Source: Microbacteriaceae bacterium
GTDB lineage: Bacteria > Actinomycetota > Actinomycetes > Actinomycetales > Microbacteriaceae
Direction of reading: 5' to 3'
DNA: 64,000 nucleotides
NCBI GenBank assembly: GCA_004297935.1
Contig: SCRE01000006.1
Location: 372,001 to 436,000, forward strand
Shown: one piece after another, positions 1-8,666 of the stretch
How positions within the stretch are numbered: position 1 is the stretch's first letter
Layout: each line of letters opens with the position of its first letter
Position numbers and translations under genes: made by a program
Notes under the pieces: model-generated
Databases searched by the model: none
What the model was told of the DNA's origin: nothing
The model's input: the letters and a program-made list of their open reading frames with translations, nothing else

Positions 1-3000
1 GTCAGCGACGTGCTGAACACGGCGTCGTCGTCGAGCACCGCGTCGAACAGCCGGGACTTCTGCTCCTTGAGAGCCATGACCTTCTCTTCGATGGTGCCGG
101 AGGAAACAAGCCGGTAGACCATCACATTCTTGTTCTGCCCGAGCCGGTGGGTGCGGTCCACTGCCTGGGCCTCGGTCGCCGGGTTCCACCACGGGTCCAG
201 CAGGAAGACGTAGTCCGCTTCGGTGAGATTCAAGCCGAACCCGCCGGCCTTCAGGCTGATCAGGAACACCGGGGCCGTGCCGTCCTTGAACCCGTTGATG
301 ACGGATGCGCGTCGGCGCGTCGACCCGTCCAGGTAGGCGTGCGCGATTCCGCGCGCATCGAGACGCTCCGCGGCCTTGCGCAGAAACGATGTGAACTGGC
401 TGAAGATCAAGGCGCGGTGGCCCTCGGCCAGCACGTCATCGAGTTGCTCGAAGAGGGCATCCAGCTTGCTGGACGGGACCGACGCATACTGTTCGTCGAC
501 GAGGGAGGCGTCGAGGGCGAGCATCCGTAGCAGCGTCAGCGAGCGGAAGACGATGAATCGGTTGCGATCGAGGTCTTCGATCAGCCCGAGCAATTTCTGT
601 CGCTCGCGCTGCAGGAATGTGTCGTAGAGCTTGCGGTGCGTGCGGGCCAACTCGATCTGCAACACCTGTTCCTGCTTCGCCGGCAGCTCGGGCGCGACGA
701 GCTCCTTCGTGCGGCGCATCATCAGCGGGCGGATGCGCCGGCGCAGCCGGGCAAGCAGCGCCGCGCTGTCGCCACGACTGCCGGGGTGCTGCAGCGGACG
801 CACGTATTGCTCGGTGAAACGCCGCGACGACGGGAACAGTCCAGGAGCCGTGATCGCGAGCAGCGACCAGAGTTCCATCAGGTTGTTCTCCAGTGGTGTG
901 CCGGTGACCGCGAGCTTGAACGGTGTTTTCAGCTCGCGAGCGCACCGGGCGGCCTTGGCCGCGTGGTTCTTCACGAACTGGGCCTCGTCCAGGATCAGAC
1001 CGGCCCAATCCTGCGCCTGGTAGGCGTCGAAGTCGAGCCGGAACAGGGTGTACGAGGTGATCACGACATCCGCACCGGTCCACGTCTGGGCAAGGGGAGA
1101 GCCCGCCTTAGCCTGCGTCTGGGTGACGGCCGTGACCGCGAGATCGGGGGTGAATCGGGCCGCCTCGGTGATCCAGTTCGACACGACGGAGGTCGGTGCG
1201 ACGACCAGAAAGGGACCACCGGTGCTCGAGTGCGACTCTGCTGGTCGAGTAGCGCGCGAGGTGCGAGCACGCGTATCGAGGCCGCGCGGGCTGGCCTTGC
1301 CGGGCCCCATGGTCTCGATACGCTCGTTCCTCGCGACTCGACCACCGGGTTCCGACTTGATACCGAGCTCGCGGGCTGCTCGACCACCGGGGGCGACCGC
1401 GTGCGCGATCAGTGCCAGGGTCTGCAGGGTCTTGCCGAGCCCCATGTCATCGGCGAGGATGCCGCCGAGTCCATGCCGCCAGAGGAATACAAGCCATTCG
1501 TAACCGTGCCTCTGGTACGGGCGCAGGGTTGCGCGCAGGCCGTCCGGCAGTGGCGTGTGTTCGGCTGGCGCGGCATCCGTCTCGGCGACGGCGAGCAACC
1601 CGCCGACGGCGGCGCGCCAGGCGACGGCGGGTTCTGACTCGTCGGCGAGATCCTCGAAGTCGGCCCAGAGGCTGGCCTGATAGCGGTTGATCCGCGGGCG
1701 GGTCTCCCATTCATCGAGGTCGCCTGCCTCCGCGATCAACTCGCGCAACCGGTCGAATACGGGTTGCCTGAGCGACAAATACGAGTCGTCGATCAGTTTC
1801 AGCTTCGATCGGCCCTTCACCAGCGCGGTGAACAGCGGACCGAACGGAATGCTCCGGCCATCGAGCTGCACGAGCACACCCAGGTCGAACCAGTCACGCT
1901 GGTCCGTCTCAACTGTTGACACGGTGAGAGACGGTGTGCCGGTCAACTCGCGGTAGTCGGGCTGCTCGCCGACGACGTCGATGCGCACCCCGGGCAACGC
2001 ACGTATGACAGGCAGGGCATGTACCGTGAATTCGGCTGTGTCGATCTCGAACAGGGTGACCGTCGTGAACGCCGGCGCGTGCGTCAACGCGATCGTCACG
2101 TTGTCGGAAAGCGCGGCGTCGTCGCCGATTCCGGCGAGGTAGTCGGTCAGCGCCGCGGCTGTGCTCGAGCGGGTGGCCTCTTCCGCTTTCGCATCGCGCC
2201 TTCCGGTCTCCGCCGGGTCCACTCGCAGCGGCTTGCGCGCGATGTGCTCGCCGTAGCGGTATTCCCAACCCCAATCCAGTCGCAGCACGTGCTTCGGTTC
2301 GTAACGTGCGGTGAGCACGAGAACGGGCGGTGTGATTTCCGGGAAGATCACTGAAGCATCCGTGCTGGTGATCGCGACGCTCTGGCGCAGCACCGGGTAG
2401 TACTCGCCGAGAAACTCACCGACGTCCTCCGCCGGGATGGTCAGCGAGTCGGTCGCCAGCAGCCTGCGCTGATCGCCGGTCAGGGGCTCCGAGGTCGGGG
2501 CGAGCGTGATCGTCGGCGCGGACGTGCCGGAGCCGCCCGCGCCCCACTCGACGCTGTAGAGGCCGTGGTCGCCGATCGTGCCGACCGTGCGCGGTTCGAC
2601 CCGCCGGCCGCCGAACGAGACGACTGATGTGAGCGTGAGGTCACTGTCTGTGCCGCCTGACGCAGCTGTCTCACGTGAAGCATCCAAGCTTACCGCCGCG
2701 GTCGGAGCGATCTGCACCGATCCGTCGTTCTTCGAACTGACCAGAGCGATTCCGAGGCTCTTCGCCTGGTCGAGGAGGTTCCAGAGCAGCGGGCTGCTGT
2801 AGTCGTCGAGGATGATCCGTTCCGGGTCTTGACCCAGATAGACGCCGTGCACAGCCTTGCTCACCGCGGAGAACTGCCCGAACCAGCGCACCTGCCGTTC
2901 GTCGAGATTCAGCCGGTTGATCTGATAGTGCAGGGATCCCCAGCCGACATTCGAGGTCACCCAGCGGCCACGATTGCTGCGCACCACCGGACGGACCGCG

Positions 3001-3599
3001 ACGAGCAGGTTCTCGGTTGCGCCGACGGATGCCGCTACCGTGATCGTCGAGGTGCGTTGCCACCGCCCTCGCGAGCGACGCGCGGTCTCGCGCAACTCGA
3101 ACTGCAGGGCGAGCGGAGCCGGTCGCCGCTGATCGCCGGAGAGTGGCCCACCGACACGGGCCGCGCGCGATGGAGTCTCACGCGGCCCGGCAGCATCTGA
3201 ACCGAGCCTTGCCGGCAAACCCAGCGCTGCCTTCCACGCCGCTTGCGGCACGACAGGGGCGGCCGGCGCAGCGGTCGGCACCAGCTCGCGCACGGCTTCG
3301 GCGTTGCCCGCGAGCAGGGTCGCCGCAACATGTTTGCAGTCTTGGTGAACCGGACAGCTGCAGATGCCCAGGGTCGGGCGCCAGTAGCCGGGCTTGCCCG
3401 GGGTGAGCTGGATGCTGCACTGATACGGCTGCAAACCGGTTCCCTGCACACGTGACGTCAACCGGGCATTGCCCTCATCCCAGCTCAGGGCGAACACCAC
3501 ATCGCCCCGCGCATACGGTCGAGCCCGCTCGAACGCACCGGGCCCGACGAGCCCGCGGATGTCGGCGATATCGACCAGCGGGGCGGAGGCGGTCGACAT
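1..3599 (-). CDS. SNF2-family helicase with SWIM zinc finger (3' end outside window)
   Basis: An ATP-dependent nucleic-acid translocase of the bacterial SNF2/Rad54-like class. The first 1199 codons are visible and the C-terminus runs off the window start. A SWIM zinc finger (CxC then CxH, C80/C82/C88/H90) lies near the N-terminus. The ATPase core has Walker A GLGKT at residues 720-724, a DEAQ box, the helicase C-terminal motif IFSQFTSFL and the RTHRLGQ motif VI near residue 1145. About 50 residues (roughly 738-790) between Walker A and the next core strand (VVAPTSVVSNW) are encoded by a dispersed inverted repeat that keeps the frame open. The ATG start has a GGAGG only one base upstream, which is unusually close, but no better in-frame start is seen. 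The cellular role is not evident from the neighbours. Confidence 0.93.
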   Translation of the reverse strand, partial: MSTASAPLVDIADIRGLVGPGAFERARPYARGDVVFALSWDEGNARLTSRVQGTGLQPYQCSIQLTPGKPGYWRPTLGICSCPVHQDCKHVAATLLAGNAEAVRELVPTAAPAAPVVPQAAWKAALGLPARLGSDAAGPRETPSRAARVGGPLSGDQRRPAPLALQFELRETARRSRGRWQRTSTITVAASVGATENLLVAVRPVVRSNRGRWVTSNVGWGSLHYQINRLNLDERQVRWFGQFSAVSKAVHGVYLGQDPERIILDDYSSPLLWNLLDQAKSLGIALVSSKNDGSVQIAPTAAVSLDASRETAASGGTDSDLTLTSVVSFGGRRVEPRTVGTIGDHGLYSVEWGAGGSGTSAPTITLAPTSEPLTGDQRRLLATDSLTIPAEDVGEFLGEYYPVLRQSVAITSTDASVIFPEITPPVLVLTARYEPKHVLRLDWGWEYRYGEHIARKPLRVDPAETGRRDAKAEEATRSSTAAALTDYLAGIGDDAALSDNVTIALTHAPAFTTVTLFEIDTAEFTVHALPVIRALPGVRIDVVGEQPDYRELTGTPSLTVSTVETDQRDWFDLGVLVQLDGRSIPFGPLFTALVKGRSKLKLIDDSYLSLRQPVFDRLRELIAEAGDLDEWETRPRINRYQASLWADFEDLADESEPAVAWRAAVGGLLAVAETDAAPAEHTPLPDGLRATLRPYQRHGYEWLVFLWRHGLGGILADDMGLGKTLQTLALIAHAVAPGGRAARELGIKSEPGGRVARNERIETMGPGKASPRGLDTRARTSRATRPAESHSSTGGPFLVVAPTSVVSNWITEAARFTPDLAVTAVTQTQAKAGSPLAQTWTGADVVITSYTLFRLDFDAYQAQDWAGLILDEAQFVKNHAAKAARCARELKTPFKLAVTGTPLENNLMELWSLLAITAPGLFPSSRRFTEQYVRPLQHPGSRGDSAALLARLRRRIRPLMMRRTKELVAPELPAKQEQVLQIELARTHRKLYDTFLQRERQKLLGLIEDLDRNRFIVFRSLTLLRMLALDASLVDEQYASVPSSKLDALFEQLDDVLAEGHRALIFSQFTSFLRKAAERLDARGIAHAYLDGSTRRRASVINGFKDGTAPVFLISLKAGGFGLNLTEADYVFLLDPWWNPATEAQAVDRTHRLGQNKNVMVYRLVSSGTIEEKVMALKEQKSRLFDAVLDDDAVFSTSL
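1243..1346. repeat. Dispersed inverted repeat (family A) inside the helicase gene
   Basis: The left arm (1243-1280) begins GGTCGAGTAGCGCGCGAG and ends GTATCGAG. The right arm (1311-1346) begins GGTCTCGATACGCTCGTTCC and ends CGACTCGACCACC. The arms are largely complementary around a loop of about 30 bases. A further short GCTCGACCACCGG lies at 1376-1389. On the minus strand the whole stretch reads as codons without a stop and joins the two parts of the helicase core in one frame. Related copies occur at 31813, 32458, 43277, 53786 and 61347. Confidence 0.85.
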
Positions 3600-3679
3600 T
3601 CCTCCATGCTCTCACGCGGCTGCGACGTCGAATTCCGCAGCGGCGTCACACCGTGCACTCCCCGCCGTAGACTGCGGAG

Positions 3680-4276
3680 GTGAGCAGAGAGCGCGACGAC
3701 GAGGCGGCCGTCGCAGGCATCCGGTCATCGCTTCGGGCCGCAGCCGAAAACCTCGAAGCGACGCACGCACCCGACGAGGCGTTGGCTCGGTTCGTGCCCG
3801 CACGGCGAGCGCTGCTGGTGATGCGCAAGCCGGCGGCGCTGATTCCGCTCGGTCGGGTGTGGCGACTCGGCGTCTTCTTGCTCGGTGTTCCTCCTGTCGG
3901 TGCTGGTCAACCAGGGGTTTCGCCAGCTGAGAGCGCTCCGACCGGCTTTGACGTGACCCTGTACGCCACAGGCAAGACGACGCGCGCGGTCGACCCGCTC
4001 TATCGGGGCTTCCAATCGGTGTCGGCCGAGACCCGGCGCGACTATCGTGGCGCCGCTTTTCGGGGTCCGTTCGAGCGCGGGGAAACGATCGACTTCGACG
4101 CGCCGGCACTCGAACTGGATGCCGACAGCTTACGTTCGTCGTCCGGACCGCTGCTGCTACGCGACGGCGAAGCGCAGGTGCGCTGGGCGGCGACCATCGG
4201 CACTGCGACAGTGCCGTTCGACGCCTACCTGGCAGAGCGCGTCGACTTGCTGGTTCATCCGCCGCCGGGGGCTTGA
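3680..4276 (+). CDS. Hypothetical protein
   Basis: A 198-residue protein of unknown function, starting at a GTG and divergent from the helicase with about 80 bases between the two starts. The N-terminal half is helical and charged (DEALARFVPARRALLVMRK). The second half is rich in beta-type sequence and contains TTRAVDPLYRGFQSVSAE. There is no signal peptide and no clear membrane segment. The stretch around residues 60-85 is rich in Gly, Pro and Val and is less like a folded core than its surroundings, so a small internal rearrangement is possible. No function is inferred. Confidence 0.6.
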   Translation: MSRERDDEAAVAGIRSSLRAAAENLEATHAPDEALARFVPARRALLVMRKPAALIPLGRVWRLGVFLLGVPPVGAGQPGVSPAESAPTGFDVTLYATGKTTRAVDPLYRGFQSVSAETRRDYRGAAFRGPFERGETIDFDAPALELDADSLRSSSGPLLLRDGEAQVRWAATIGTATVPFDAYLAERVDLLVHPPPGA

Positions 4277-4326
4277 CGCCGGGCGACGTTCCTTCACGCC
4301 CGCCGGACGACAAAGAGGATCGACTC

Positions 4327-4445
4327 CCGGGATGGAGAAGATCGACTTCCCTGGCAGAAGAAGTTCGACATCTCCGGCATAAAGAAGTCTGACATCTCCA
4401 GCATTATGAAATTCGACGTCTCCGGGATAAAGAAGGTCGATTCTT
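4327..4445. repeat. Five-unit 24-bp tandem repeat
   Basis: The array starts at 4327, 4351, 4374, 4398 and 4422. Units are 24 bp except the second, which is 23 bp. Each follows the pattern CCGGSATAAAGAAGTTCGAC plus ATCT, with a few substitutions. It is clearly richer in A and T than the neighbouring DNA. It lies in a 470-base interval (4277-4747) with no convincing gene. On the minus strand the repeat would read as repeated PEMSDFF-like octapeptides, but no gene context supports translation. Confidence 0.75.
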
Positions 4446-4454
4446 GCAATGCCA

Positions 4455-4495
4455 GTTTTCCCTCAACGCTGAGGCGGAGCTGGCACAGGGAAAAC
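4455..4495. other. Inverted repeat, possible hairpin
   Basis: GTTTTCCCT (4455-4463) and AGGGAAAAC (4487-4495) are exact reverse complements separated by 23 bases. It follows the tandem repeat directly and lies upstream of the DUF488 gene. There is no T-tract after the stem, so it is not a clear terminator. The rest of the interval up to 4747 shows nothing recognisable. Confidence 0.4.
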
Positions 4496-4747
4496 CGGGG
4501 TTCGCTTTCCGCGCCGGGCCTGTTCACCGCAATGACTGAAGTCCGATCGCTCCAGGATGAACAAGACCGATAGCGTGTGGCCGGTTTGCCGGGGTAGATT
4601 CAGATTTCTGCTTCTGATTGCTGTCCGATTTGCGCGGCCAGCGCACCATGAGCCTAGCCGTGAGTCAGCCATGGCCGCCAGCGGCGAGCTGCGCAACGTT
4701 CGAAGGCTCACGCGCTCATGCACCGCTGCAGCGAGTAGAACGGAAGC

Positions 4748-5350
4748 ATGGGCATGACGCGAGTTTTGACGGTGGGTCATTCGACGCATCCGATCGACGA
4801 ATTCATTCGGATGCTGCAAGCCAACGCGGTCACCTGTGTCGCCGACGTGCGCACCATAGCGAAATCGCGACACAATCCGCAGTTCGCGGAAGACGAGTTG
4901 CGGGCCAGTCTGCCCGCCGCGGGCATCGAATACCGGCGGCTGGAGAATCTTGGCGGACTGCGGCACACGACGAAGCAGTCCGTGAACGGTGCATGGCGCA
5001 ATGCGTCATTTCGCGGGTACGCCGACTACATGCAGACGCCGGCGTTCGAGGCGGCCCTCGCCGAACTGATCGAGTTGGCCAGAGCGCAGCCCGAGTCCCA
5101 GAACGTCGCCGTGATGTGCGCGGAAGCGGTGCCGTGGCGCTGCCACCGCTCGCTGATCGGCGACGCGCTGCTGGTGCGTGGCATCGCGGTCGACGACATC
5201 ATGACCGCGACACAGACGAAACCGCACCTCCTCACGCCGTTCGCGCACGTCGATGGAACGCGGGTAACCTATCCGGCGACCAGTGCGGCTACGAATGCGG
5301 AGGACGCGATGGGCACGGATGCGGGGCACGCCGTTGATCGTGCCCACTGA
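4748..5350 (+). CDS. DUF488 family protein
   Basis: A 200-residue member of the DUF488 family, soluble and with no signal peptide. The family hallmarks are visible: the N-terminal TVGHSTHPIDEFIRMLQ segment, the DVRTIAKSRHNPQF stretch, the ENLGGLRH motif and the C-terminal VMCAEAVPWRCHRSLIGD motif with the conserved Cys-Ala-Glu and Cys-His pairs. The biochemical role of the family is unknown. Two ATG codons (4748 and 4754) could start it. The gene stands alone, and the last 20 or so residues go beyond the recognisable family core. Confidence 0.88.
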   Translation: MGMTRVLTVGHSTHPIDEFIRMLQANAVTCVADVRTIAKSRHNPQFAEDELRASLPAAGIEYRRLENLGGLRHTTKQSVNGAWRNASFRGYADYMQTPAFEAALAELIELARAQPESQNVAVMCAEAVPWRCHRSLIGDALLVRGIAVDDIMTATQTKPHLLTPFAHVDGTRVTYPATSAATNAEDAMGTDAGHAVDRAH

Positions 5351-5512
5351 CTCCCGACTCTCGGTGTATCGACCTGGGCCGAGAAACCGATCCGCGACCA
5401 GCTCGCCGGCACGGAGGTTGTCGCGCAACTGCTCGAAGAGCGTAGGGCGGCCTCGCTGCGCGAGAACCAAGTGAGAACTGCGGCTGAAGGCGAGGCCGCA
5501 TACGCTGATTCC

Positions 5513-5800
5513 GTGCCTTCTTTTCGCGTGACAATGACGATCGGTGCGCTGGCACCCGGTGTCGCCCCGACCCAGGTCGTGCCGGTGGCGGAGGGCGCGG
5601 CGGCGCAACTCACGACGGTCGAAGCATCCGATGTGGCGGTGGTCTCCGGGGCGGCGCGCGTCACCGTGCGCTTCACGGCTGATGACGCGGAGCTCGCCCA
5701 GCAGATCGCCCAACACACCGCGGATACGACGGGTGCGGTCGCCGAAGTGCTCGCGTGGCGACTGGCCGAACGGGTCGGCGGAGGGTGGTACAACCGATGA
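5513..5800 (+). CDS. Small hypothetical protein
   Basis: A 95-residue soluble protein beginning VPSFRVTMTIGALAPG from a GTG at 5513. An earlier in-frame GTG lies at 5471. It is rich in Ala and Val, ends ERVGGGWYNR and has no recognisable domain. The frame is open upstream to the preceding stop at 5348 and would encode WAEKPIRDQLAGTEVVAQLL there, which looks protein-like, so an N-terminal part may have lost its start. The stop overlaps an ATG (5797) that opens only 16 codons, which may be the beginning of a lost coupled gene. Confidence 0.5.
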   Translation: MPSFRVTMTIGALAPGVAPTQVVPVAEGAAAQLTTVEASDVAVVSGAARVTVRFTADDAELAQQIAQHTADTTGAVAEVLAWRLAERVGGGWYNR

Positions 5801-5848
5801 CGGACAACGCGCTCGCCGTCGACGCACCGATCGCGCTAACGGCATGAC

Positions 5849-5865
5849 CTCCTGAACAGCAGGAG
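5849..5865. terminator. Short hairpin, possible terminator
   Basis: CTCCTG and CAGGAG form a 6-bp stem around a 5-base loop between two convergent genes. There is no T-tract, so this is a weak call. Confidence 0.3.
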
Positions 5866-5891
5866 CAGGGTACAGGGCATCGGCACGGGCC

Positions 5892-5923
5892 TTGCCTTCA
5901 GTAGCCTTTGCCTTCAGTAGCCT
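5892..5923. repeat. Perfect 16-bp tandem duplication at a stop codon
   Basis: TTGCCTTCAGTAGCCT is repeated exactly twice (5892-5907 and 5908-5923). The second copy contains the stop codon of the lipoprotein gene on the minus strand and the first lies just beyond it, so the coding product is unchanged. Confidence 0.8.
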
Positions 5924-6453
5924 TTCTGCGGTGCCGCCGTGATCTTCGTGCCGGAGGGGGAGACCACCCACCAGGTGCCCTGGAGCCCTTGTCCGGTGAT
6001 GTCTCCGGCCGCTGAGTCGCCCACGTAGGTGTACAACGGATACCCGTTCAACGTGACCTGCAGCTTGCCGTCCGGCGCCGGGATGGTTCCGAGCGTGCCG
6101 GTCACGCCGGTGGCCGTCGGGGTTGCTGACGCGCTCGTCACGGCCGGCCAGGTGGTGATGCACGAGCCCGTGCAGGCGCTGCTCTTCTCGCCGACGGTGT
6201 CTTGATCGAAGACGTAGACGGTCATTTTCGACCCGTTCACCACGATGGTGCCGAGTGGGGTTGTCGCGGTTGCGAGGCTGCCGGACGCGCTGGAGCCGGA
6301 TGCGCCTGACGATGACGGAGCGGAGGACGAGCCGCCACCGCCTCCGCTGCCGCCGTAGGGCCCGCCGCCGGACCCGGATCCCGACATGCAGCCGGCCAAG
6401 CTGAGCGCGGCCAATGCTGCGACGGCGATCGAGAGCATGATTCTCTTGTGCAC
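5914..6453 (-). CDS. Secreted-repeat (COG4315-type) lipoprotein
   Basis: A 179-residue predicted lipoprotein. The signal peptide ends in LSLAGC with the lipidated Cys at residue 22, followed by a Gly/Ser linker (residues 23-60). Two copies of the COG4315/Lipoprotein_15 secreted repeat follow, recognisable by VYVFDQDTVGEKSSACTG, SCITTWPAV, YPLYTYVGD and GTWWVVSPSG. These proteins sit on the outer face of the membrane and their function is unknown. The GTG start at 6453 is preceded by GGAAGGA. It lies 143 bases downstream of an anti-sigma gene on the same strand, a common arrangement for SigK/RskA loci, so regulation by that sigma factor is a reasonable inference. Confidence 0.87.
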   Translation of the reverse strand: MHKRIMLSIAVAALAALSLAGCMSGSGSGGGPYGGSGGGGGSSSAPSSSGASGSSASGSLATATTPLGTIVVNGSKMTVYVFDQDTVGEKSSACTGSCITTWPAVTSASATPTATGVTGTLGTIPAPDGKLQVTLNGYPLYTYVGDSAAGDITGQGLQGTWWVVSPSGTKITAAPQKGY

Positions 6454-6596
6454 GATGTGTCCTTCCCGAGGTGCCTGTTACGCACGTGCCGCTGCTGAGG
6501 TGACTGTTCGATGCGGCCTGCGGGCGGCGCTGTCACCGCCATGGAGAACACGAGGCCCAGGGTCCGTCGGTTCACTGTCGACGGCCGTCGCCCCGC

Positions 6597-7424
6597 TCAG
6601 TCGAACGAGCGTGACAGCAGGGTCCGATCGGGGTTCAGCGATCTCAGCTGAACTCCAGCGATGTCCGCGATCGGTGCGGCGGTCGAGCCGGAGGCGTGCA
6701 CCGTTGCGCCGGGGCCGGCGCTCCAACTGGAGACCTCGGTGGTGGTGCCGTTGCGGTCGGTCACATAGAGTGCGAAACGCCCGGGTTGCGCGTAACCGGC
6801 GCCGGGCTGCGCGGGCGGCGCATCTCGGTACTGGCAGGAGAGGGAGATCGACGTGCCCCACGTGGTGGAGGTCAGTGCGACGCTCGCGGTGATCGGGCTC
6901 GGCACCACCGCGTCGAGCGCAGCAGAAACCGTCGGGTGTGCCGGAGCTGCGGCGGTCGGCGGGCTCGAGGCGCCCGGGCCGCCCGCGCCGCCGAGCGTGA
7001 TCGGCAGCACAACAGCCGCCGCGACGACGGCTGCGGCGACGGCGCCAGCAACGCCGAACAGCGCAGACCGCACGCGTCGGCGCAGGCGAACGCGCGCGGT
7101 CAGGCCGACCAGAATATGGGCCGGCACCGGCCCGGATGCCGTGCCGCGCGCATCCGCAATGCCAGCATCCGCAATGCCCGCATCCGCAGCATGCGCATCC
7201 TCCGCGCGCAGATCGACCGCAAGCATGGCGAGCGCCTCGTCGTCATCGAGCGCGCCGAGCAAGCCGGGAAGCCCGGCAAGGTCGGCCACAGCGCCGGCGC
7301 ACCGGGCGCATCCGCTCAGGTGTGCTTCGAACTCCAGCCGCTCGGTCGCCGAGAGCGCGCCGAGCAGGTAGGCGGCGTCCCACTCTTCGTACGGATCACG
7401 CCGGCTTTTCGTCGGATCGATCAT
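6597..7424 (-). CDS. rskA: RskA-like zinc-binding anti-sigma factor
   Basis: A 275-residue membrane anti-sigma factor. The N-terminal zinc-binding anti-sigma domain has the HxxxCxxC signature (H35, C39, C42 in EAHLSGCARCAG). A single transmembrane segment lies near residues 125-150 (ALFGVAGAVAAAVVAAAVVL), followed by an extracytoplasmic RskA-type domain with an Ala/Pro-rich start. Its start overlaps the stop of the sigma gene by 4 nt (ATGA), so the pair is translationally coupled. The expected role is to hold the neighbouring ECF sigma factor at the membrane until proteolysis releases it. The segment at about residues 70-100 has a short Ala-Asp-Ala repeat. Confidence 0.88.
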   Translation of the reverse strand: MIDPTKSRRDPYEEWDAAYLLGALSATERLEFEAHLSGCARCAGAVADLAGLPGLLGALDDDEALAMLAVDLRAEDAHAADAGIADAGIADARGTASGPVPAHILVGLTARVRLRRRVRSALFGVAGAVAAAVVAAAVVLPITLGGAGGPGASSPPTAAAPAHPTVSAALDAVVPSPITASVALTSTTWGTSISLSCQYRDAPPAQPGAGYAQPGRFALYVTDRNGTTTEVSSWSAGPGATVHASGSTAAPIADIAGVQLRSLNPDRTLLSRSFD

Positions 7425-7927
7425 CGGGTCACCCCGTTCTCTTGCAGGGCAAGTTTCAGTGCCCGCAGACCGTAGTGCATCCGTGACTTGACGGTTCCGG
7501 GTGGGATGTCCAGCTCGCGGGCGATCTCGGCGACCGAGCGCCCGCCGTAGTATGCGTGCACGATCACGGCGCGATGCTCGAGCGAGAGCGACGCGAGGGC
7601 CTCCGCGACGAGCCAGGAGTCGAGCAGGGCATCCGTCTCGTCAGCGGTCGATTGCTCGGGAAGCTCGTCTGTGCCGAATTCGTGGCGATTGCGAGCGCTG
7701 CGTTTGGAGTCGATCACGAGATTGCGCGCCACGGTGAACAGCCACGCTCGAGCGGATGTCTCGCCCTGATCGAGCACCGACGGCTTGCGCCACGCGCGCA
7801 ACAGCGTCTCCTGCACGATATCGTCTGCCAGCGCGCGATCGCCGGTGAGGTGCACGACGTAGCGCCAGAGCGGGGCGGCGTGCTCGTCGTGCAGGGCACG
7901 GAGCAGGGCGGCTTCGTCGTCTGCCAT
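7421..7927 (-). CDS. sigK: ECF RNA polymerase sigma factor, SigK-like
   Basis: A 168-residue ECF sigma factor. Region 2 (about residues 10-75) carries DEHAAPLWRYVVHLTGD and the region 2.2/2.3 sequence DIVQETLLRAWRKP. Region 4 (about 110-160) carries LSLEHRAVIVHAYYGGRS and the helix-turn-helix IARELDIPPGTVKSRMHYG. The frame is open further upstream, but the ATG at 7927 is preceded by AGGAGG at the right distance and fits the family length. It forms an operon with the RskA-like anti-sigma factor. Group assignment rests on the paired RskA and the downstream secreted-repeat lipoprotein. Confidence 0.9.
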   Translation of the reverse strand: MADDEAALLRALHDEHAAPLWRYVVHLTGDRALADDIVQETLLRAWRKPSVLDQGETSARAWLFTVARNLVIDSKRSARNRHEFGTDELPEQSTADETDALLDSWLVAEALASLSLEHRAVIVHAYYGGRSVAEIARELDIPPGTVKSRMHYGLRALKLALQENGVTR

Positions 7928-8122
7928 GCGTGCCTCCTGCTGCGTCTGCACCGCCGAGCGCGGTGCGTTCACCAGTTTCACGACGTGCCGCCCGGGAAAG
8001 TTCATTTGCACCTGAACGGTCCGTAGTTGTTTCGTACTCTCAAGTGTGAACTCGTGTGCGGTCTCCGACAGTTTGTATGCATCGATCGCGCACTAAACTG
8101 AGCGCACTGCAAGGAGGCAGAC

Positions 8123-8569
8123 ATGGCCGAGGGAACCAATGCGCCGGGCGAAACGAATGCGCCGGGCGGCGCTGCCGGAACGAAGGACGACCCGTGGGAG
8201 CTGACAACGGCGCCCGGATCGTCGCAATACACGATGCACGCGGACCGCGAAGCCGACCCGCCCGTTTTGGTCTGCCAGGTAGGCTCGACCACGCTGACGT
8301 ATCATCTGCGCGCGATCGAGGATCTTCATGCCTGGCTGCGCGAGCAGGGCGGCTGGGTTCCGCTCGGTGCGGCGGACGAGAAGAAGCCTGTCGTGGAGGG
8401 AACCGTCGAGGCCTGGGGTCGATCGGAGTCCAACCCGGTCGGCGGATGGTACGGCCTGCGCAACGGCTATCGCGGTCGCTTCGGCATGTATCTGCCGCCG
8501 CTGCTGGAGAAGTTGGGGCTCGTCGAGTTGACGCACGACGCGCGCAACAACCGGGTGCGCGCGCGGTAG
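8123..8569 (+). CDS. Conserved hypothetical protein
   Basis: A 148-residue soluble protein preceded by a good AAGGAGG site. The first 20 residues contain a short duplicated NAPGETNAPGG. The rest is compact: PALVCQVG-like core (PPVLVCQVGSTTLTYHLRAI), DLHAWLREQGGWVPLGAADE, then WGRSESNPVGGWYGLRNGYR and GRFGMYLPPLLEKLGLVEL. The pattern looks like a widespread actinobacterial family whose function I cannot name. It is transcribed alone, divergent from the sigma factor gene. Confidence 0.75.
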   Translation: MAEGTNAPGETNAPGGAAGTKDDPWELTTAPGSSQYTMHADREADPPVLVCQVGSTTLTYHLRAIEDLHAWLREQGGWVPLGAADEKKPVVEGTVEAWGRSESNPVGGWYGLRNGYRGRFGMYLPPLLEKLGLVELTHDARNNRVRAR

Positions 8570-8603
8570 TCCTGCCGTTCGATTCGCTCAACGGCAGGCG
8601 CGC

Positions 8604-8630
8604 TGGACCCTGACACGGTGTCAGGGTCCA
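8604..8630. terminator. Perfect 13-bp inverted repeat between convergent genes
   Basis: Two 13-base arms (TGGACCCTGACAC and its exact complement) flank a single G. A hairpin with a small loop would form in transcripts from either side. It lies 35 bases past the stop of the gene at 8123-8569 and 37 bases past the stop of the convergent gene at 8667-9449, the right place for a bidirectional terminator, though there is no T-tract. Confidence 0.55.
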
Positions 8631-8666
8631 GAACCGTCACCGTCCTGTTCAGCATCGAAGAATCTG

